Below the pieces are notes generated by a model. The model saw only the letters and a list, made by a program, of their open reading frames with translations. It ran no database searches and was not told the DNA's origin. DNA of 18,551 nt from Defluviitaleaceae bacterium (GTDB lineage: Bacteria > Bacillota > Clostridia > Lachnospirales > WQUN01): positions 1 to 18,551 of the forward strand of contig WRKK01000344.1 in NCBI GenBank assembly GCA_009782245.1, read 5' to 3'. Position 1 is the first letter of the stretch, and each line of letters opens with the position of its first letter. This document shows positions 14,988 to 18,551 of the stretch, piece after piece. A program made the translations under genes and the position numbers.

Positions 14988-15005
14988 ACAGGAGGAAACA
15001 TAATG
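14988..15005 (+). promoter_or_regulatory. Ribosome binding site of the small coiled-coil ORF, duplicated from inside the Rpn gene
   Basis: AGGAGG at 14990-14995, a 7-nt spacer and ATG at 15003. The surrounding 28 nt differ at one position from the internal site 399 nt upstream, so the ribosome binding site was copied together with the module. Confidence 0.85.
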
Positions 15006-15296
15006 GAGCAAGCAACAGAAGAACACATAAATATCCCCTACTTTAACGAACTCGAATACAAAGAAATTTTAAGAGAACGCAGAAAGCATGACGAGGCACA
15101 GGCTTTGCGTAATGCGAGGGAAAAAGAACGCAAAAGATTGGAAAGTGTATTTAATGCCGCTTTAGCGGAAAAAGATGCTGCTATAGCTGAAAAAGATGCT
15201 GCTATAGCAGCCGCTAAAAAAGAAAAAGATACCACCGTAAAAGCCCTTAACACTATCATAGCCGATTTAACAGCACAATTAGCCGAAAAGCAATAG
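15003..15296 (+). CDS. Small coiled-coil protein, duplicate of the Rpn C-terminal module
   Basis: A 97-residue ORF lying 27 nt after the nuclease stop, with AGGAGG 7 nt before its ATG. It is a paralogue of the nuclease tail: both start MEQA, share the block KHDEAQALRNAREKERKR, and end AQLAEKQ. The DNA copies are collinear with a period of 399 nt (start sites 14604 and 15003; an identical 29-nt block at 14688 and 15087), while the intervening 19-20 residues have diverged fully at constant length. The middle contains a 21-bp tandem repeat coding for AEKDAAI twice. It has no nuclease motif. The likely role is a stand-alone antitoxin or decoy for the Rpn nuclease; a decaying duplicate is the alternative. 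Confidence 0.75.
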   Translation: MEQATEEHINIPYFNELEYKEILRERRKHDEAQALRNAREKERKRLESVFNAALAEKDAAIAEKDAAIAAAKKEKDTTVKALNTIIADLTAQLAEKQ

Positions 15297-15335
15297 CAAA
15301 ACAAGAGTCTCACAAAAAACTTAGGAGGTAAAACC

Positions 15336-16058
15336 ATGAAAGAACACATACACACAATCCCCGTAATAGACGCATTGCGTGAACCTGGCCATTGCCCGTT
15401 TTGCAAAATATACGATAAACTAGAGGCGGATTCAATAGATTTTATTATGGGTCCGTCGTTATCTTATATGACGGAAAGCGTTAGGGACGAAACCAACGAG
15501 GCGGGCTTTTGCGAGGAACATTTGCGAAAACTATACGCCGTGCAAAACCGTCTGGGATTAGCGTTAATGCTGCATACGCATTTTAAGTACGTACAAAAAA
15601 ACATGGAAAGCGGCAAAATAGCGGATATTGGCTCGGGGCTGTTCAAAAAAGGGGAAACCCAAGCCGAACGCACCGCAAAAAAAATAACGGCGTTCCAAAA
15701 CCGTTGCTATATCTGCGAAAAAATAAATGGTACTTTTTTGCGGTACATGGACACTTTTTTTTATCTATGGCCAAGAGATTCCAATATAAAGCCGCTAGTA
15801 AAAGCGTTGCCAGGCTTTTGCTTGCCGCATTACGCCGCAATGCTAAGTATGGCGGAAAAATCACTTGGCAAAAAACATTTAGACGATTTTCTGGGCGTGG
15901 TCGTTCCGTTGCAAAAGGCGGCAATGGAGCAGCTTGAGGGGGATATGGACTGGTTTATACAAAAATTTGACTACCGCAACAATGACGCACCCTGGAAAAA
16001 TTCCAAAGATGCAATAAACCGCACAATGGCAATGCTGAAAGGAGCGATAATAGAATGA
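15336..16058 (+). CDS. DUF6062 family protein
   Basis: A 240-residue soluble protein matching the uncharacterised DUF6062 family of Clostridia. Features include CPFC at 20-23, a long helical region (FCEEHLRKLYAVQNRLGLALMLHTH), a second cysteine pair CYIC near 123-126, FLRYMDTFFYLW, GFCLPHYA, and the C-terminal motif WFIQKFDYR...PWKNSKDA. The paired CxxC motifs and the two FC-x2/3-H motifs suggest metal binding, probably zinc. The function is unknown. A strong AGGAGG precedes the ATG at 15336. It lies 39 nt after the small coiled-coil ORF and overlaps the next gene as ATGA, so it probably belongs to the same transcription unit. Confidence 0.85.
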   Translation: MKEHIHTIPVIDALREPGHCPFCKIYDKLEADSIDFIMGPSLSYMTESVRDETNEAGFCEEHLRKLYAVQNRLGLALMLHTHFKYVQKNMESGKIADIGSGLFKKGETQAERTAKKITAFQNRCYICEKINGTFLRYMDTFFYLWPRDSNIKPLVKALPGFCLPHYAAMLSMAEKSLGKKHLDDFLGVVVPLQKAAMEQLEGDMDWFIQKFDYRNNDAPWKNSKDAINRTMAMLKGAIIE

Positions 16059-16738
16059 AACCACCATTAAAAGAACGATTTGCCGCCGAGATGCAAAAAA
16101 TCCGCGAAATGGCTTGGCGCGAAAGACGGGAATATATTTGGGATTACTACAAACTGCACATTATCGGCGGACTGCTTTTTATATTTTTGGGCGGAAGTAT
16201 CCTAAATGACACCGTTATAAACCCGCCAGCCTCTTCGGTGCTAACTATTGCTTGGATGGCTGGCTTTGAAATGGAAGAAAACCTAAACGCACTCTCGGAC
16301 ACAATTTACCCGATAGTTGTAGATTACACGCAAAACGAAACGCTGCACATTCTAAACTTTAATATGATTGGCGACCCGCAACACGATATGGCACAACACA
16401 CCCGCTTTTCCGCAATGACCGCCGCACAAGAAATCGACATTGTTATCGGTACTTTCGCTTTCAACGAAACAACCGAAGTGCCAAATTTAGGCATTGCACC
16501 CGCCTGGACCTTTATGGATTTGCGGCCAGTATTAGCCGAAATTGGCGTAAATTCCGATAATTTGCTGTTTTTTGAAGAGGACGACAATCCGCCATTAGCG
16601 TTCGCCATTCCACTAGACGAAACGCCAGCTTTTGCCAATTTGGGCATTGCCACCGAAAACCGCTATCTTGCGATTGTTGTCAACACATTGCGGTACGATG
16701 CTGTTGTTACAGCCCTCCGCGAACTATGGGCAAGTTAG
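16055..16738 (+). CDS. Single-span membrane protein of unknown function
   Basis: A 227-residue protein. Residues 1-30 are charged and amphipathic, then YIWDYYKLHIIGG leads into one hydrophobic segment (about 35-55), followed by an outward-facing domain of about 170 residues. Proteins beginning with this YIWxYYKxHIIG pattern before one membrane span are common in Lachnospiraceae-like Clostridia and remain uncharacterised. The soluble part has an alternating strand/helix pattern with no catalytic motif I recognise. Its ATG overlaps the DUF6062 stop (ATGA), with AAAGGAG about 10 nt upstream, so the two proteins are translationally coupled and may work together. Confidence 0.7.
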   Translation: MKPPLKERFAAEMQKIREMAWRERREYIWDYYKLHIIGGLLFIFLGGSILNDTVINPPASSVLTIAWMAGFEMEENLNALSDTIYPIVVDYTQNETLHILNFNMIGDPQHDMAQHTRFSAMTAAQEIDIVIGTFAFNETTEVPNLGIAPAWTFMDLRPVLAEIGVNSDNLLFFEEDDNPPLAFAIPLDETPAFANLGIATENRYLAIVVNTLRYDAVVTALRELWAS

Positions 16739-16740
16739 CC

Positions 16741-17703
16741 ATGAACAAACCAACTTTAGCCGCCACCGCCAACCTATTTATGCTTTTTTTGCTTGCCTTT
16801 AATGTGTTTTTGGCGATTATTTTGTCGCAACTTGGCGTGTATCAGCTTTTCCCGTGGTCGCTTGTGATAAGCCAGTTTTTTGGGCTGTTGTTGCCGTTTA
16901 TCGTTTTTAGGATAATTGTGCCGCAAGTGCCAGCTATTCCAAAAAACCGCCCAAAAATCTACCAAATTATCGTTATTGCGGCGTTTAGTTTGCTTATACA
17001 ACCCGCATTAATGGCTGTTTCTGCACTTGGCTCGCTAATAATGCCAAACCCTGTAATTGGGCTGGTTTCCGATTTAACCACCATTAATTTTGCCGTGGCA
17101 TTGCTGGTTGTCGCCGTTGTGCCGTCTATCTGCGAAGAACTTGTTTTTAGAGGGTTCATACAAGCGGCGTACAAATACCATTACGCCGCCATCGCCGCCT
17201 TTATAAATGGGCTGTTTTTTGGATTTATACATCTAAATCTGCACCAATTTACTTACGCCTTTGTTATGGGAATAGTATTTTTTTACATCGTACATATCAC
17301 AAAATCCGTGTTTTTGGTAATGTTATCGCATTTTGTAATAAATGCCACGCAATTCACGTTAGCCTACACTAACATTATTGAATTTGGCAACATTTTCAAC
17401 ATCTTACGAGTAGTCGCTTTTACGTTGCCGCTGGCTGTTATTCTCTTCCGCTGGCTTATCCAAAAAGTTGAACAGGAAGAAAAACAGCAAGAAAAACGGC
17501 AAGAAAAAAACATTATCAACGAAAACGAGCAATTTGCCGAGTTGGCATTGGACGACAACCACGACAAAATATTGCAATATTCCGACAAAACGGAACAAAT
17601 TTACAAAAACGAAGACGATGGCAAAAGTAATCCGTTTAATTTGCCGTTTTTTGCGGTAGTTTTGCTATATATAGCGATTATAACCGTTTTAATGTACGGG
17701 TAA
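16741..17703 (+). CDS. CPBP family intramembrane metalloprotease
   Basis: A 320-residue CPBP (CAAX protease and bacteriocin-processing) protein. All three motifs are present: E132-E133-x3-R137 (CEELVFRG), F160-x3-H164 (FGFIH) and H197-x3-N201 (HFVIN), inside seven to eight predicted membrane spans. A charged linker of about 75 residues (about 244-315) rich in E, K, Q and N follows, partly a 12-bp tandem repeat (QEEK/QQEK/RQEK), and then a final hydrophobic segment to the C-terminus. Family members process prenylated or other membrane substrates, or confer bacteriocin self-immunity; the substrate here is unknown. I chose the ATG 2 nt after the preceding stop; an in-frame ATG at 16726 would add five residues. 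Both lack a clear ribosome binding site, suggesting coupling. Confidence 0.9.
   Translation: MNKPTLAATANLFMLFLLAFNVFLAIILSQLGVYQLFPWSLVISQFFGLLLPFIVFRIIVPQVPAIPKNRPKIYQIIVIAAFSLLIQPALMAVSALGSLIMPNPVIGLVSDLTTINFAVALLVVAVVPSICEELVFRGFIQAAYKYHYAAIAAFINGLFFGFIHLNLHQFTYAFVMGIVFFYIVHITKSVFLVMLSHFVINATQFTLAYTNIIEFGNIFNILRVVAFTLPLAVILFRWLIQKVEQEEKQQEKRQEKNIINENEQFAELALDDNHDKILQYSDKTEQIYKNEDDGKSNPFNLPFFAVVLLYIAIITVLMYG
17473..17508 (+). repeat. 12-bp tandem repeat inside the CPBP gene
   Basis: Three units of the type CRGSAAGAAAAA encoding QEEK, QQEK and RQEK in the charged cytoplasmic tail. Confidence 0.75.
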
Positions 17704-17723
17704 AATTTTTATGGAAATGGGAA

Positions 17724-18467
17724 ATGGTGGCAAAAATGGATATATCTTCAAAAATGCGGTTGCAAAAATTTTTAGCCAATGCAGGTGTGGCATCTAGGCG
17801 CAAGGCGGAGTTGCTTATTGTTGACGGCAGAATCACAGTAAACGGCGAAACCATAACCCAGCTAGGCACAACGGTAAGCCCAACGGACACAATAACACTA
17901 GACGGCGAAATTATCCAAAATAACGCCGAATTAGTGTATATAATGCTAAATAAGCCGATAGGCGTTATAACCTCGGCAACGGACCCGCAAAACCGTCCCG
18001 TTGTGTTAGATTTTGTTAGGGATATTCCGCAGCGGATTTTTCCTGTTGGGCGGCTAGATTACGATTCGTCGGGCTTGTTGCTACTGACCAACGACGGCAC
18101 TTTTGCCCAAAAAATGGTACACCCAAGCCATTCTGTGCAAAAAGTTTACATAGCCACCCTGCAAGGAATCCCGACAAACCAAGCATTAAAGACATTTCGG
18201 CAGGGGTTGAAAATTGACAAAGGCACAAAAACCGCACCCGCCAAAATAAAAATACTAGATACCACAAAATTAACTTGCGTTGTCCGCATAATAATCGGCG
18301 AGGGCAAAAATCGGCAAATCCGCAAAATGTGCGACCGCATAGGCTACCCCGTACTAAAGCTAAAAAGAATCGCCATTGGCAACTTGCAACTAGCCAACTT
18401 GCCAACGGGCAAATGGCGAAAATTATCAACCGCAGAAGTTGCGGATTTGTTGGGGAATACGCCTTAA
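17724..18467 (+). CDS. rluB: 23S rRNA pseudouridine synthase, RsuA/RluB family
   Basis: A 247-residue rRNA-modifying enzyme. The N-terminal S4 RNA-binding domain (about 11-65) begins MRLQKFLANAGVASRRKAE. The catalytic domain has MLNKPIG and the signature GRLDYDSSGLLLLTNDG with the nucleophilic Asp in RLD, then KVYIATLQG and EGKNRQIRKM. RluB modifies U2605 (E. coli numbering) of 23S rRNA; RsuA-type activity on 16S cannot be wholly excluded. Three in-frame ATGs (17724, 17736, 17754) are possible. The third matches the usual family start, but none has a strong ribosome binding site, so the N-terminal 4-10 residues are uncertain. It lies 20 nt after the CPBP gene. Confidence 0.93.
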   Translation: MVAKMDISSKMRLQKFLANAGVASRRKAELLIVDGRITVNGETITQLGTTVSPTDTITLDGEIIQNNAELVYIMLNKPIGVITSATDPQNRPVVLDFVRDIPQRIFPVGRLDYDSSGLLLLTNDGTFAQKMVHPSHSVQKVYIATLQGIPTNQALKTFRQGLKIDKGTKTAPAKIKILDTTKLTCVVRIIIGEGKNRQIRKMCDRIGYPVLKLKRIAIGNLQLANLPTGKWRKLSTAEVADLLGNTP

Positions 18468-18479
18468 AACCGTGGGGCG
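18466..18479 (+). repeat. GC-rich intergenic repeat, fragment F
   Basis: The left end (AAAACCGTGGGGC) only, starting at the rluB stop codon and then passing into unrelated sequence and a GGGCGACCG palindrome. Confidence 0.6.
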
Positions 18480-18527
18480 ACCCGCCTTGCCTGTGGTTTA
18501 ATTGTAGAAATGTCGGAATGGGAAAAC

Positions 18528-18549
18528 GGGCGACCGAGGACGGTCGCCC
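18528..18549. repeat. GGGCGACCG palindrome
   Basis: GGGCGACCG-AGGA-CGGTCGCCC, the same palindrome as 8521-8542 with the loop inverted. It lies 60 nt after rluB and may serve as the hairpin ending this transcript, though no T run is visible before the window ends. Confidence 0.7.
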
Positions 18550-18551
18550 CT

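Noticed and set aside
14336..15028. A 230-codon minus-strand ORF antisense to the Rpn gene
   Set aside because: It is rich in Ser, Phe and Ala because it mirrors the Lys/Glu/Ala coiled coil on the other strand. It has no family motif, and the plus-strand gene is clearly real.

Overview
The window looks like a chromosomal segment of an anaerobic Firmicute, most probably class Clostridia. This rests on strong AGGAGG-type ribosome binding sites, AT-rich intergenic DNA, family-typical genes (DUF6062, DUF1667, acyl-ACP thioesterase, ferredoxin-type aldo/keto reductase, Eda-VOC fusion) and a Firmicute-like 6S RNA. Family calls come from recognised motifs, not from a database search.

Layout. From 1 to about 13.8 kb every protein gene lies on the minus strand. 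From the right these are: aldo/keto reductase (12668-13825); epoxyqueuosine reductase queG (11707-12684); a MATE transporter (10145-11551); a KDPG/KHG aldolase fused to a VOC domain (8892-9857); a 700-bp stretch holding a plus-strand 6S RNA and a mosaic of palindromic repeats; a run of GH9 glycosidase, coaE and lytic transglycosylase (8130-4482); nadE (4340-2487); and an operon of acyl-ACP thioesterase, CDP-alcohol phosphatidyltransferase, nicotinamidase-like cysteine hydrolase and a DUF1667 protein cut by the window edge (2296-1). At about 13.9 kb transcription diverges from two strong back-to-back promoters. The right-hand 4.5 kb is a tight plus-strand cluster: an Rpn/PD-(D/E)XK nuclease, a small coiled-coil ORF, a DUF6062 protein, a single-span membrane protein, a CPBP protease and the pseudouridine synthase rluB.

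How genes may work together. NadE and the nicotinamidase-like hydrolase suggest NAD salvage. Thioesterase and CDP-alcohol phosphatidyltransferase concern lipids. GH9 and the aldolase concern carbohydrate use. Most of this is housekeeping.

The most interesting signals are: (1) an Rpn nuclease gene with an in-frame internal start behind a perfect AGGAGG, followed by a free-standing ORF that is a collinear duplicate of that internal module with its ribosome binding site, suggesting a gene-within-a-gene toxin/antitoxin with an extra antitoxin copy; (2) a NadE whose glutaminase domain has lost all three catalytic residues; (3) one 9-bp tandem repeat family lying inside nadE and queG in opposite orientations, read as EKS in one and FSD in the other; (4) an intrinsic terminator inside the apparent 5' end of queG; (5) two families of GC-rich palindromic intergenic repeats; and (6) the 6S RNA.
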